In this document: positions 37,605-46,436 of the stretch, in pieces
Layout of the letters: each line of letters starts with the position of its first letter
How positions within the stretch are numbered: position 1 is the first letter of the stretch
NCBI RefSeq assembly: GCF_033947565.1
Contig: NZ_JARPVX010000009.1
Coordinates: 35,718 to 99,717, forward strand
Source: Lichenihabitans sp033947565
GTDB lineage: Bacteria > Pseudomonadota > Alphaproteobacteria > Rhizobiales > Beijerinckiaceae
DNA: 64,000 bases
Direction of reading: 5' to 3'
Notes under the pieces: model-generated
What the model saw: only the letters and a program-made list of their open reading frames with translations
Databases searched by the model: none
What the model was told of the DNA's origin: nothing
Translations under genes and position numbers: made by a program

Positions 37605-38744
37605 ATGACTTTCGGGCTCGCGGCCGCGATCTTCGCTTTCGTGATGACGGGCGTGCAGCTCGGCAGCACCCTCATTGCCCGGTTCCGGTGTCCGGCACGC
37701 CGCGTGCCGCTGCCGCCCCCGGCCGCAGCGCCGGCCATCAGCCTGATCCGACCGGTCTGCGGGGTCGACAATTTCGCCGAAGATACGCTGCGCTCGGCCT
37801 ATGAGCTCGATTACCCGGCCTATGAGGTGATCTTCTGCGTGTCGGATGCGGATGATCCCGTGGTGCCGCTGGTTCATCGCCTGATGGCGGCTTATCCGAC
37901 GGTTCCGAGCCAGATCCTGTTCGGCGACGACCGCATCAGCGCCAATCCCAAGCTCAACAATTGCGTCAAGGGGTGGAACGCCGCCCGGCACGACTGGGTG
38001 GTGATGGCCGATTCCAACGTGCTGATGCCGCGCGACTACCTCCAGCGCTGCCTTGCGGCCTGGAAGCCCGATACGGGGCTCGTGTGCTCGACGCCGATCG
38101 GCTCGCAACCCGGCAATTTCTGGGCCGAGATGGAATGCGGCTTCCTCAACACTCTGCAGGCACGCTGGCAATATGTGGGCGAGGCGCTCGGGCTCGGCTT
38201 TGCCCAGGGCAAGACGATGTTGTGGCGGCGCGACTTCCTCAACGCCCATGGCGGCATCGCGGCGCTCGGCGCCGAGATCGCCGAGGATGCGGCGTCGACC
38301 AAGCTGGTGCGCCAGCATGGGCTGCACGTGCACCTCGTCGATTCGCCGTTCGAACAGCCGCTCGGGCGCCGCACGGCCAACGAGGTGTGGGCCCGGCAGA
38401 TGCGTTGGGCGCGGCTGCGCCGCAAGACGTTTCCACCCTTCTTCGCGCTCGAGATCCTCACCGGCTGCGCCCTGCCGGTGCTGGCGACCGCTTATGCGGC
38501 CTGGGCCTATGATTACAGCGGGGTGCTGGCCGGCCTGTTGGTGGCGGCCATCTGGATGGCGGCCGAAGTGCAGCTCGCGGTGGCGGCGGGCTGGCGCGTC
38601 ACCTGGACGTCGCCGCTGATCTGGTTGCTGCGCGACCTGTCGCTGCCGGTGCTGCACGTGGTGGGCTGGGGAGCCGACGAGTTCGTGTGGCGTGGCAACG
38701 CCATGGACGTGCGCGAAAACAAGCCGAGCCTCGAGGCCAAATAG
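37605..38744 (+). CDS. GT21 glycosyltransferase (ceramide glucosyltransferase-like)
   Basis: This 379-aa membrane enzyme has an N-terminal helix, a cytoplasmic GT-A domain, and C-terminal hydrophobic helices (about residues 285-340). The GT21 signature is D1 at Asp55 (GVDNFAED), D2 at 81-84 (DADD), D3 at Asp136 (MADSN) and the RQMRW (Q/RxxRW) motif at about 265. Family members transfer glucose or a related sugar to ceramide; the related HpnI acts in hopanoid lipid modification. No hopanoid gene is adjacent, so a glycosphingolipid role is the better guess. ATG 37584 is an alternative start. Confidence 0.85.
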   Translation: MTFGLAAAIFAFVMTGVQLGSTLIARFRCPARRVPLPPPAAAPAISLIRPVCGVDNFAEDTLRSAYELDYPAYEVIFCVSDADDPVVPLVHRLMAAYPTVPSQILFGDDRISANPKLNNCVKGWNAARHDWVVMADSNVLMPRDYLQRCLAAWKPDTGLVCSTPIGSQPGNFWAEMECGFLNTLQARWQYVGEALGLGFAQGKTMLWRRDFLNAHGGIAALGAEIAEDAASTKLVRQHGLHVHLVDSPFEQPLGRRTANEVWARQMRWARLRRKTFPPFFALEILTGCALPVLATAYAAWAYDYSGVLAGLLVAAIWMAAEVQLAVAAGWRVTWTSPLIWLLRDLSLPVLHVVGWGADEFVWRGNAMDVRENKPSLEAK

Positions 38745-38781
38745 GCGCGCGTCCGGCCGTTCGATCAGGTGGCCTCCGGGC

Positions 38782-39054
38782 CTACTGGTTGGCGGTGGTG
38801 GATTTCACGACGCCGTTCGCCACCCCGTCGCCGACCGAGGGCGCGCCCGCCGGCTTGACCACACCATTGGCACGCCCGTCACCCACCGAGGGGGCGCCAG
38901 CCGCCTTGCGGATGCCGTTGGCACGGCCGTCGTCGACCGAAGGCGGCGCGACCGACGATCCCGCCCGATGGGACCCATCGAGCTCGATCACGGACTGGGC
39001 CGAAGCCCCCGAGGCGGCCAAGACCGCCAAAGCTGACACCAGAAAAATCCGCAT
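38782..39054 (-). CDS. Secreted protein with tandem 16-17-residue repeats
   Basis: The 90-aa product has a signal peptide (about residues 1-20, cleavage after ASA). The rest carries three near-identical units: APPSVDDGRANGIRKAAG, APSVGDGRANGVVKPAG and APSVGDGVANGVVKSTT. The conserved core is PSVxDGxANGxxK. DNA identity between units is also high, suggesting recent duplication. No known domain; perhaps a small envelope or surface protein. Confidence 0.65.
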   Translation of the reverse strand: MRIFLVSALAVLAASGASAQSVIELDGSHRAGSSVAPPSVDDGRANGIRKAAGAPSVGDGRANGVVKPAGAPSVGDGVANGVVKSTTANQ

Positions 39055-39170
39055 GACCTCACCGTCGTTCGGGTCAATCCGCAACGCGTAAAGCCATGGC
39101 GGAGCTCCCGCAAAACGGACCCCATGATGAACGACAGGTTATGGATCGTGTCGGCCGGCACCGACGATGA

Positions 39171-39248
39171 TGGTCGGAGTGATAGGATTCGAACCTACGA
39201 CCCCTAGTCCCCCAGACTAGTGCGCTAACCGGGCTGCGCTACACTCCG
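39171..39248 (-). tRNA. tRNA-Pro (GGG)
   Basis: The reverse complement gives acceptor stem CGGAGTG/CACTCCG (C1-G72, characteristic of proline tRNAs), anticodon arm CTAGT-CTGGGGG-ACTAG with anticodon GGG, T-arm GGTTCGAATCC, discriminator A and an encoded CCA (39171-39173). It decodes CCC/CCU codons. No island is visible on either side. Confidence 0.96.
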
Positions 39249-39389
39249 ACGTGGGGGCTGTATAGGGAGGTTCGGGGCGGGCCGCAATGGATTTTGCGCG
39301 GTGACGTCCATGGGCCGGCACCAACGGTCCCCAATGGGCGTTCACCGTGGACATGTGGCCTGAGGCCATACAGCAGGGTTTATCGTGCC

Positions 39390-40022
39390 ATGAAGTTCTA
39401 CTGGGGTCCGCACACTTGCGCGATCGGCATCCACGTCCTGCTCGAGGAGATCGGCACGCCCTACGAGAGCGAGAAGCTCGACGTGGAGGGCGGCGACACT
39501 CATAAGCCGCCCTTCACGACCATCAACCCCAAGGGCAAGGTGCCGATCATCGTACGCGACGACGGATCCGTGCTGACGGAATTCAGCGCCATCGCGCTCT
39601 GGCTTGCCCGTACCAACCCGAACAAAGGGCTGCTGCCGTCCGACCCTGATGGGGAGGCACGCGCGCTCGAGATCCTGGAATACGCGGTCGGCACCGTGCA
39701 TGGCCAAGGGTTCGGCCGCATCTTCAAGCCGGCCGATTTCGAGCCGCCGGATGTGGTGCATCAGTCGTTGGGGCTCGGACAGTCCGGCACCAAGGCCAAG
39801 GGCCGCGAGATGGTCGAGGCGGGGTTCAAGATCCTCGACCGGCAGGTGGCATCCGGGGCCGAGGGCGACCCAATGGGCATTGCAGATGCGGCGCTGTTTT
39901 ATGTCGAGCGTTGGGCGCCGCAGGTCGATATCGCGCTGCCTCCGGCCCTGGCGGGTCATCTGGCCCGCATGAAGGCGAGGCCGGCAGTGCGGCGCGTCAT
40001 GACGATTTGGGGTGAAGCCTAA
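39390..40022 (+). CDS. Glutathione S-transferase family protein
   Basis: The 210-aa cytosolic protein has a thioredoxin-like N-terminal domain with NPKGKVPII (cis-Pro) and the DGSVLTEFSAIALWL glutathione-binding Glu-Ser, then an all-helical C-terminal domain. The segment YWGPHTCAIGIHVLLEE has a Cys in place of the classical Tyr/Ser, pointing to a beta- or similar bacterial class. Its substrate is unknown. It converges with the hydrolase gene, the two stops overlapping by four bases. Confidence 0.9.
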   Translation: MKFYWGPHTCAIGIHVLLEEIGTPYESEKLDVEGGDTHKPPFTTINPKGKVPIIVRDDGSVLTEFSAIALWLARTNPNKGLLPSDPDGEARALEILEYAVGTVHGQGFGRIFKPADFEPPDVVHQSLGLGQSGTKAKGREMVEAGFKILDRQVASGAEGDPMGIADAALFYVERWAPQVDIALPPALAGHLARMKARPAVRRVMTIWGEA

Positions 40023-40903
40023 CCCACTTGGCCGGCTTGGCCGTCCTGGCGGGCCACGAAGGCGGCGATGCGGTCGATCGTCGGGGCATCGCGCAGCAGC
40101 GGCGCGTGGCCCTGGCCCGCCACGGTGACGAGCGCGGCGCCGGGATGGCGTGCCAGCATGATGGCGGCGGTAGCGGGCGATAACAGGTCGGAGTTGGCGC
40201 CGCGGACCACGAGCAGCGGCAAGGCCGCGAGGCCGTCGAACTGCGGCCAAAGCTCGGGCACTTTGTCGAGGTCCATCGCGGCGAGATTGACCATCAGCCC
40301 GGGGTCGTAGCGCCCGACGATGCGGCCGTCCTTTTCCTGGAAGGTCAGCTCCGCATAGGCCCGCCATTCGGCCTCGTCGAGGTCGGTGAAATGACCGGCG
40401 CCGATGCGTTTGAGCGCCGCCAGGGTGGCATCCCAGTCGGGGAGGGGCGGCGCCTTGCCGATATAGCCCTTGATGCGCGTCAGCCCTGCCGGATCGATTA
40501 CCGGGCCGATGTCGTTCAGCACGGCCGCGGCCAGGAAGGCCGGCCGTAGCGCGCCGAGCAGCATGATGTGCAGGCCACCGCGCGAGGTGCCGACAAAGGT
40601 CGCGCGGGTGATCCCGAGCGCCGTCAGCACGTCGGCGATGTCGTTCGACTCGACCTGCAGGTCGTAGTTCCGCGGCTCGGGGTCCCAGGCCGACAGTCCG
40701 CGCCCGCGATAATCGAGCGCCAGCACGCGCCGCCCTTCCGCCGCGAGGTGCCGGGCCAGGCGGTCGAAATCCTCCGCGGTGCGTGACAATCCCGGCAGGC
40801 ACACGACGGGCAGCCGCCGATCGTCGGGCTCGCCGTGCAGGCGGGCGTGCAGCCGCAGTCCGTCGCGGACCTGAATGAAATGACTGACCGGGTCGGTGCC
40901 CAT
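40019..40903 (-). CDS. Alpha/beta hydrolase
   Basis: This 294-aa alpha/beta-hydrolase-fold enzyme has the nucleophile elbow GTSRGG (catalytic Ser), the oxyanion region CLPGLSRTAEDF, a likely Asp in VRGANSDLLS and the catalytic His in GQGHAPLLRD. The substrate cannot be assigned. It starts at the slt stop (TGATG, one-base overlap), so the two are translationally coupled. Confidence 0.9.
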   Translation of the reverse strand: MGTDPVSHFIQVRDGLRLHARLHGEPDDRRLPVVCLPGLSRTAEDFDRLARHLAAEGRRVLALDYRGRGLSAWDPEPRNYDLQVESNDIADVLTALGITRATFVGTSRGGLHIMLLGALRPAFLAAAVLNDIGPVIDPAGLTRIKGYIGKAPPLPDWDATLAALKRIGAGHFTDLDEAEWRAYAELTFQEKDGRIVGRYDPGLMVNLAAMDLDKVPELWPQFDGLAALPLLVVRGANSDLLSPATAAIMLARHPGAALVTVAGQGHAPLLRDAPTIDRIAAFVARQDGQAGQVG

Positions 40904-43164
40904 CAGCTCTTGCGCTGCGCCAGGTCGGCTTCCGCCGTCAGCTTGTCGGTTTCGCCGAACAGGCGGCGATAGACCTGCATGTTCTCGAACACCCGCTGCA
41001 CGTAGTTGCGGGTTTCCGTGAAGGGGATGCGCTCGATCCAGTCGACGGGGTCGACGCCCGGCCGGCGCGGGTCGCCATAAGCGTCGATCCATTCCTTCAC
41101 CCGGCCGGAGCCGGCGTTATAGGCCGCAAAGGTCAGGATATAGGAGCCGCGCTGCTCGGCCAGCAGCTGTCCCAGATGGGCGGCGCCGATCTGCGCATTG
41201 AAGGCGGCGTCGTTGACGAGACGCGCGTCGTCGTAGCTGACGCCGAGCTTGGTTGCGGTCATCCGGGCCGTCGAGCCGATCAACTGCATCAGGCCCTTGG
41301 CGCCGGCCGCCGAGGCCGAGCGCTGGTCGAATTCGCTTTCCTGGCGCGCAATCGCATAGACCACGGCCCGGTCGGCCGAGTTGGTCAAAGGCTGGTAGCC
41401 CGGGATGCCGAAGGTCGGAAAAGCGCTCTCGTCGAGCGCCAAGCCGCGCTGGGTGGCGTATTTGCCGACCAGAAGCGTGCCCCGTGCGTCGCCGGCCTTG
41501 ACCAGGATGGCCGCCAGCGCCGCCACCTGGGAGTCGAGCGGCTCGCTGCGGGCTACATCGAACGCGAGCGACAGCGCGATGTCGCGCTCGCCGAGGGCAT
41601 ACAGGTGTTCGACGGCGCGGATCGCTTCGCGGCGGTCGTCGGCCACGGCCACGTCGGCGGGCTGGCGTAACGCCAGCGTGTCGCGGCCGAGGCGGCTCGA
41701 GGCCAGCTGCCCGTAGAACGAGATCGATTGGTTGGCGGCTGCCGCATAGAACCGGTTGGCTGCCGTGGCGTCGCCCGCCTGTTCGGCGGCGCGGCCCTGC
41801 CAATAGGCTGCGCGCGCCGCCGAGATCGGCGTTTCGGCGACATTGGCCGCCTTGGCGAAATGCGTGGCTGCGGTCGCGGGATCGTCGAGGAACCGCAGCG
41901 CGATCCAGCCGGCATGGAATTCGGCCTCGATGGTCGAGGTGTCGGAGGAGGCGGCGTGGTCGGCGCAAAGCTGGAAGGCGGCACGGGGGTCGCCGTTGTC
42001 GAGCAGCTTGCGGGCCACGAGGCGACGCTCCACCCACCATTCGTCGCCATTGACCAGCACGGACGGATCGGTGGGAGCCTTGGCCATCAGGCTCGCGGCG
42101 GCCGCGACGTCGCCGGCACGGCGGGCCTTCTGGATGCGGTTGAACAGGAGGCCGGGGTCGTCGGCCAGGGTTTTGGGAACGGCCGCGATGGCGGCCTGCA
42201 TGGGGCCGGGCGCCCCTTGGGCGATGACGGCCGCGCGGGCCATGGCCAGAAGCTTGACGTCGGGTCCGGCCAGTGCGGCCGCCCGCAGGGCCGGCTGCAC
42301 CTGCTCCTTGTAGAGGAGGCGGTCGGCCCGGCGCTTGTGGTCGGCCGATCCCAGCACGGGGCCGAACTCGCGCAGAATATCGGCTTCCTCGCTGGTCGAG
42401 ATGTCCTCGACCCGCCAGATGGCCCGCACAGCCGCCACGCCCGTGAGGAAATCGCCTTGCGCGATCTCGGCGCGCGCCAGCGCCAGGCGGCCGAACAGCG
42501 TCGTCGGCTTCGCGGTGCCGAACCAATCCACCACGGCATTCGGGTCGTGCAGGGTCGAAACCGACATTTCCTCGATGCGCCGCCGGATCCAGGGCAGGGT
42601 GGCCCAATCGGCGTGACTGGCCGCAAAGGCTTTGAGGCGCGTGAGGCCGGCCTCGCGGGGATCGAACTTCAGCGCCACCCACTCGACGGCCGTGCGCAAC
42701 TGCGGGTCGGCGATCGGCTTGGCGAATTCGTCGCCGGCCGCGACATTGCCCTTGCGATACAGCGCGATCGCCTGGTGGGCGCTGGCGAAATCCGCCGGCG
42801 CCGCGCTTGCGCCGCCGCGGGGCGGCACCGCCAGGCTGGCGCGCTCGAAGCCCTCGGCGTGCTCGGCTGCCTGCGGCGCCAGTGCGACGAACCCGTCGAG
42901 CGCCACACTGGCCCATGGCGCCGCCACCTGGGCCGCGGGGGCAAGGGCGAAGCGCCCGTCAGGCCCAGCGGTGGGCGCCGGGGCGATCGGCTGCGGCGCC
43001 ACCGCGATCGTGGCGCCGTGGCCCGCGGGCGTGTTCAGGTCGTGGGCGACCCGGCTATGCGGAAGCTTGCCGTTGAGCCAGTGCCGCGCCGGCAGCGACA
43101 GCCCCGCCAGCCCCGCGACGCCGAGGGTCATGGCCAGCGTCATGTTGCGTGGGGAAAGCTTCAA
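40903..43164 (-). CDS. slt: Soluble lytic murein transglycosylase
   Basis: The 753-aa periplasmic enzyme cleaves peptidoglycan with 1,6-anhydro product formation. After a signal/anchor segment (residues 8-25) comes a long alpha-superhelical region, then the C-terminal SLT domain with catalytic Glu609 (RQESEFDQ), GAKGLMQL and AYNAGSGRV. Length fits Slt70-like enzymes of alphaproteobacteria. Divergent dapA lies about 205 bases away. Confidence 0.95.
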   Translation of the reverse strand: MKLSPRNMTLAMTLGVAGLAGLSLPARHWLNGKLPHSRVAHDLNTPAGHGATIAVAPQPIAPAPTAGPDGRFALAPAAQVAAPWASVALDGFVALAPQAAEHAEGFERASLAVPPRGGASAAPADFASAHQAIALYRKGNVAAGDEFAKPIADPQLRTAVEWVALKFDPREAGLTRLKAFAASHADWATLPWIRRRIEEMSVSTLHDPNAVVDWFGTAKPTTLFGRLALARAEIAQGDFLTGVAAVRAIWRVEDISTSEEADILREFGPVLGSADHKRRADRLLYKEQVQPALRAAALAGPDVKLLAMARAAVIAQGAPGPMQAAIAAVPKTLADDPGLLFNRIQKARRAGDVAAAASLMAKAPTDPSVLVNGDEWWVERRLVARKLLDNGDPRAAFQLCADHAASSDTSTIEAEFHAGWIALRFLDDPATAATHFAKAANVAETPISAARAAYWQGRAAEQAGDATAANRFYAAAANQSISFYGQLASSRLGRDTLALRQPADVAVADDRREAIRAVEHLYALGERDIALSLAFDVARSEPLDSQVAALAAILVKAGDARGTLLVGKYATQRGLALDESAFPTFGIPGYQPLTNSADRAVVYAIARQESEFDQRSASAAGAKGLMQLIGSTARMTATKLGVSYDDARLVNDAAFNAQIGAAHLGQLLAEQRGSYILTFAAYNAGSGRVKEWIDAYGDPRRPGVDPVDWIERIPFTETRNYVQRVFENMQVYRRLFGETDKLTAEADLAQRKS

Positions 43165-43369
43165 GACAAACCTCGTCGCTCGATCGTCACCCGAGAGTGC
43201 CCCATCCCCGTATACGAAGACTTAACCACCTCTCGATGCGACCTTTGGCCCTTTTCAGGTCGTCCGGCAGAGGCTAGACCACGCACTTCGGGCGAGAAGC
43301 CACGGCAATGCGGCGGCGATACGGCGCCCTTGCCGGGCGGGCTCCGAAGCGATCGGAGCTGGATCACTG

Positions 43370-44260
43370 ATGTCGACTGCCACCTTCCGGGGTTCGATCA
43401 CAGCCCTCGTGACGCCGTTCAAGAACGGCGTCGTGGACGAGGATGCCTTCCGGGGCCATGTGGCCTGGCAGATCGAGCAGGGCACGCATGGCCTGGTGCC
43501 GACCGGCACCACGGGCGAAAGCCCGACCTTGTCACACACCGAGCACAAGCGGGTGGTCGAGATCTGCATCGCCGAGGCGGCCGGTCGCGTGCCGGTGATC
43601 GCGGGCGCCGGCTCCAACAACACCCACGAGGCGGTCGACCTCGCCCGCCATGCCGAAAAAAGCGGCGCCGACGCGGTGCTGGTGGTGACGCCCTATTACA
43701 ACAAGCCGAGCCAGGAGGGGCTGTTCCAGCACTTCAAGGCCGTCAACGACGCGGTCGGCATTCCGATCATCATCTACAACATCCCGCCGCGCTCGGTGGT
43801 GGATATGACGATCGACACGATGGCGCGGCTTTATGCGCTGAAGAACATCGTCGGCGTGAAGGACGCGACCGGCAATGTGGCCCGCGTGTCGACCCAGCGT
43901 GCGACGCTCGGCCCGGACTTCATCCAGCTGTCGGGCGAGGACATGACGGCTCTCGCCGCCATGGCGGCCGGATCGCACGGCTGCATCTCGGTAACCTCCA
44001 ACGTGGCGCCGAAGCTCTGCGCCGCCCTGCAGGAGGCTTGCCTGAAGGGCGACTACGCCACGGCGCTGGAGCTGCAGGACCGGCTGGTGCCGCTGCACGG
44101 CACGTTGTTCCTTGAACCCAACCCGACCGGCCCCAAATATGCGCTCTCGGTTCTCGGTCGCATGACGGCGGAGGTGCGTCTGCCCATGGTGCCGGTAAGC
44201 GGTCCGACGCAGGAGGCGATCCGCGTGGCGCTGCGCCATGCCGGGCTCCTCGACCGCTGA
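43370..44260 (+). CDS. dapA: 4-hydroxy-tetrahydrodipicolinate synthase
   Basis: The 296-aa (beta/alpha)8 aldolase condenses pyruvate with aspartate semialdehyde, the first committed step to DAP and lysine. Schiff-base Lys164 (GVKDAT), Tyr136 (YNIPPR) and the substrate-binding TTGES are present. It is followed after 15 bases by smpB on the same strand, a common arrangement. Confidence 0.97.
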   Translation: MSTATFRGSITALVTPFKNGVVDEDAFRGHVAWQIEQGTHGLVPTGTTGESPTLSHTEHKRVVEICIAEAAGRVPVIAGAGSNNTHEAVDLARHAEKSGADAVLVVTPYYNKPSQEGLFQHFKAVNDAVGIPIIIYNIPPRSVVDMTIDTMARLYALKNIVGVKDATGNVARVSTQRATLGPDFIQLSGEDMTALAAMAAGSHGCISVTSNVAPKLCAALQEACLKGDYATALELQDRLVPLHGTLFLEPNPTGPKYALSVLGRMTAEVRLPMVPVSGPTQEAIRVALRHAGLLDR

Positions 44261-44275
44261 TGAGGTGAGGCCGAG

Positions 44276-44746
44276 GTGGCAGCAGTCGAGCAGAAGCGCA
44301 AGGTCGTGGCGGACAACCGCCGCGCCCGCTACCATTACGAGATCGGCGAGGTCTTCGAGGCCGGCCTGATGCTGACCGGCACGGAGGTGAAGTCGCTTCG
44401 CACCGGCAAGGCCACCATCGCGGAAAGTTATGCCTCGGCCGAGAAGGGCGAGATCTTCCTGATCAACGCCACGATTCCGGAATTTGCGCAGGGCAACCGC
44501 TTCAACCACGAGCCGAAGCGCCCCCGCAAGCTGCTGCTGAAGGCGCGCGAGATCGCCAAGATGGCGCAGGGGATCGAGCGCGAAGGCATGACGATCGTGC
44601 CGCTGCGGATTTATTTCAATGATCGCGGCTTCGCCAAGATCGAGGTCGCGATGGCGCGGGGCAAGAAGCTGCACGACAAGCGCGAAACCGAGAAATTGCG
44701 CGACTGGAACCGCGAAAAGTCACGCCTGCTGCGCGACCGGGGCTGA
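44276..44746 (+). CDS. smpB: SsrA-binding protein
   Basis: The 156-aa partner of tmRNA rescues stalled ribosomes. It has the OB-fold core with GTEVKSLRTGKA, YASAEKGEIFLINA and the basic C-terminal tail DKRETEKLRDWNREK that enters the mRNA channel. The start is GTG at 44276, preceded by GAGGTGAGG. Its last 27 bases overlap, in antisense, the 3' end of the UDG gene. tmRNA itself is not in this window. Confidence 0.96.
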   Translation: MAAVEQKRKVVADNRRARYHYEIGEVFEAGLMLTGTEVKSLRTGKATIAESYASAEKGEIFLINATIPEFAQGNRFNHEPKRPRKLLLKAREIAKMAQGIEREGMTIVPLRIYFNDRGFAKIEVAMARGKKLHDKRETEKLRDWNREKSRLLRDRG

Positions 44747-45397
44747 ACCATCCAGGATCGCGCGGGCGCGCGCGAAGACGGCCCTGAACATCGGCGGCGT
44801 CAGCACGCCGGTGTTGGTGTTGTATCGGGAGCAATGATAGCTGTCGATCATCGTCAGGGCGTGGCCGTCGATCCGGCTGACGGCATGTTCACGCCCATGC
44901 CCGAACGGGTAGGCCGCGAGCCGCTGACCGAGCGCCCGCAGCACCGATTCATGCGCGATGCGGCCGAGCGCCACCAGCACGGTCAAGCGCGGCTGTTGCC
45001 CCATCGTGCCGATCAGGAAGGGGCGGCAGGTGGCGATTTCGGGGCCGGTCGGCTTGTTGGCGGGTGGCACGCACCGCACCGCATTGGTGATGACGGTGTC
45101 CACCAGGGTGAGCCCGTCGTCGGGGTCTTCGGCATAATGGCCTTGCGAGAACCCGAAGGCGTCGAGTGTTTCGTAGAGCAGGTCCCCGGCCCAGTCTCCC
45201 GTGAAGCAGCGGCCGGTCCGGTTGGCGCCCTGCAGCCCCGGGGCCAATCCCACGATCAGCAGGCGCGCGTCCGCGCCGAAACTCGGCACGGGTGCATTAT
45301 GCCAGGTGGGATGGGCCTCCCGCTGCCCGGCGCGGAACGCCGACAACCGCGGGCAAAGCGGGCAATCGCGATCCGGCTCGGCGGCGGTGGCCGTCAT
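44720..45397 (-). CDS. Family 5 uracil-DNA glycosylase (UDGb)
   Basis: The 225-aa protein has motif A GLAPGLQGANRTGR, FTGDWAGDLLY, and motif B SYHCSRYNTNTG, characteristic of family 5 (UDGb) iron-sulfur glycosylases that remove uracil and hypoxanthine. The N-terminal CPLCPRL supplies two candidate cluster cysteines, and a further Cys lies in NAVRCVPP and ATCRPF. It starts five bases after the NYN gene stop. Confidence 0.9.
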   Translation of the reverse strand: MTATAAEPDRDCPLCPRLSAFRAGQREAHPTWHNAPVPSFGADARLLIVGLAPGLQGANRTGRCFTGDWAGDLLYETLDAFGFSQGHYAEDPDDGLTLVDTVITNAVRCVPPANKPTGPEIATCRPFLIGTMGQQPRLTVLVALGRIAHESVLRALGQRLAAYPFGHGREHAVSRIDGHALTMIDSYHCSRYNTNTGVLTPPMFRAVFARARAILDGSAPVAQQA

Positions 45398-45402
45398 CGG
45401 GA

Positions 45403-46023
45403 TCAGTTCGTGTAGTCGTCGGTCCCCGCGGCCGGTGTCGCGGCTTGGGTCGTGTGAAGGCTGCGGCGCTCGATCGTGCGGGGACGCGGCTCCGGCCGCT
45501 CGCCGTCACGGCCGATTTTGGCGATCAGGTGGGCCAGGTCGACGAACTCATCCGCCTGGCGGCGCAGTTCGTCGGCCACCATCGGGGGCTGGGTCGTGAT
45601 GGTCGAGACCACGGACACCCGAACGCCCTTGCGCTGCACCGCCTCGACCAGCGAGCGGAAGTCGCCGTCGCCGGAGAACAGGATCATGTGGTCGATCTTG
45701 TCGGCCATTTCCATGGCGTCGATGGCCAGTTCGATGTCCATGTTGCCCTTGATCTTGCGGCGACCGAGGGCGTCGATGAATTCCTTGGCCGGCTTGGTGA
45801 CGACCGCGAAGCCGTTGTAGTCGAGCCAGTCGATCAAGGGGCGGATGGAGGAGTATTCCTGATCCTCCACCAGGGCGGTATAGTAGAAGGCGCGGATAAG
45901 GCGGCCTCTGCTCTGGTATTCCTTGAGGAGCTTGCGATAGTCGATATCAAAGCCGACCGACTTTGCCGTCGCGTAGAGGTTTGCACCATCGATAAACAAT
46001 GCAATGCGTTCTTTGTCGGACAT
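45403..46023 (-). CDS. NYN-domain (LabA/DUF88) protein
   Basis: This 206-aa protein has a PIN-like NYN fold with the acidic active-site set: ALFIDGANLY, KGNMDIELAIDAM and LFSGDGDFRSLV. NYN proteins are putative nucleases acting on RNA; LabA/DUF88 members are widespread. The C-terminal tail is basic and low-complexity. The start at 46023 is chosen because upstream residues have no family similarity. It is probably cotranscribed with the UDG gene. Confidence 0.9.
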   Translation of the reverse strand: MSDKERIALFIDGANLYATAKSVGFDIDYRKLLKEYQSRGRLIRAFYYTALVEDQEYSSIRPLIDWLDYNGFAVVTKPAKEFIDALGRRKIKGNMDIELAIDAMEMADKIDHMILFSGDGDFRSLVEAVQRKGVRVSVVSTITTQPPMVADELRRQADEFVDLAHLIAKIGRDGERPEPRPRTIERRSLHTTQAATPAAGTDDYTN

Positions 46024-46436
46024 TTCGTTTATGCCTAAATCTACAAGTCGCCTGGCCGGGGCAGCGCCAGGGATGTCAGCCAAACCGATTGATGATGCCG
46101 ACCCACCGTTGCGTCAGGGGTCGCACAGGCCATGCGCCGCTCCGGATACAACAAGCGAAAGGCAATCCCGCAATGCACAAAATGCATACTAGGGGTGAGT
46201 ACTTTCGAAAGGCTGAAGCGTGTCCTTGACCTGATGTCAAGAGATGGGTCCCACCGGATGAACCGAAACCCACCTTAAGGCATGCCTCGCATGCGACAAC
46301 CTAAATTTGGGAAAACTTCCCACATTCCGTGAAAGCCTGCGTGATTCGTATTGCCGCAGCGGTTGCGGAAAGCGACTCACAAGTGCTACCCGTGCTTGAA
46401 ATCCATAGAACCACGCGTTTTGGGGAGCCTGTTGCC
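46024..46436. other. Divergent intergenic region NYN / rpoZ
   Basis: About 410 bases contain no convincing gene. Several dyads are present: CTTGAC-N5-GTCAAG (46225-46241), the 15-base palindrome at 46308-46322, and two GCATGC copies (about 46279-46294). Promoters of both divergent genes must lie here; no clear -35/-10 pair is identified. Confidence 0.5.
46308..46322. promoter_or_regulatory. TGGGAA-AAC-TTCCCA palindrome upstream of rpoZ
   Basis: Perfect 6-bp inverted arms around 3 bases, about 115 bases upstream of rpoZ and 285 bases from the NYN start. The symmetry would suit a dimeric repressor or activator. No known regulator motif was matched. Confidence 0.3.
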
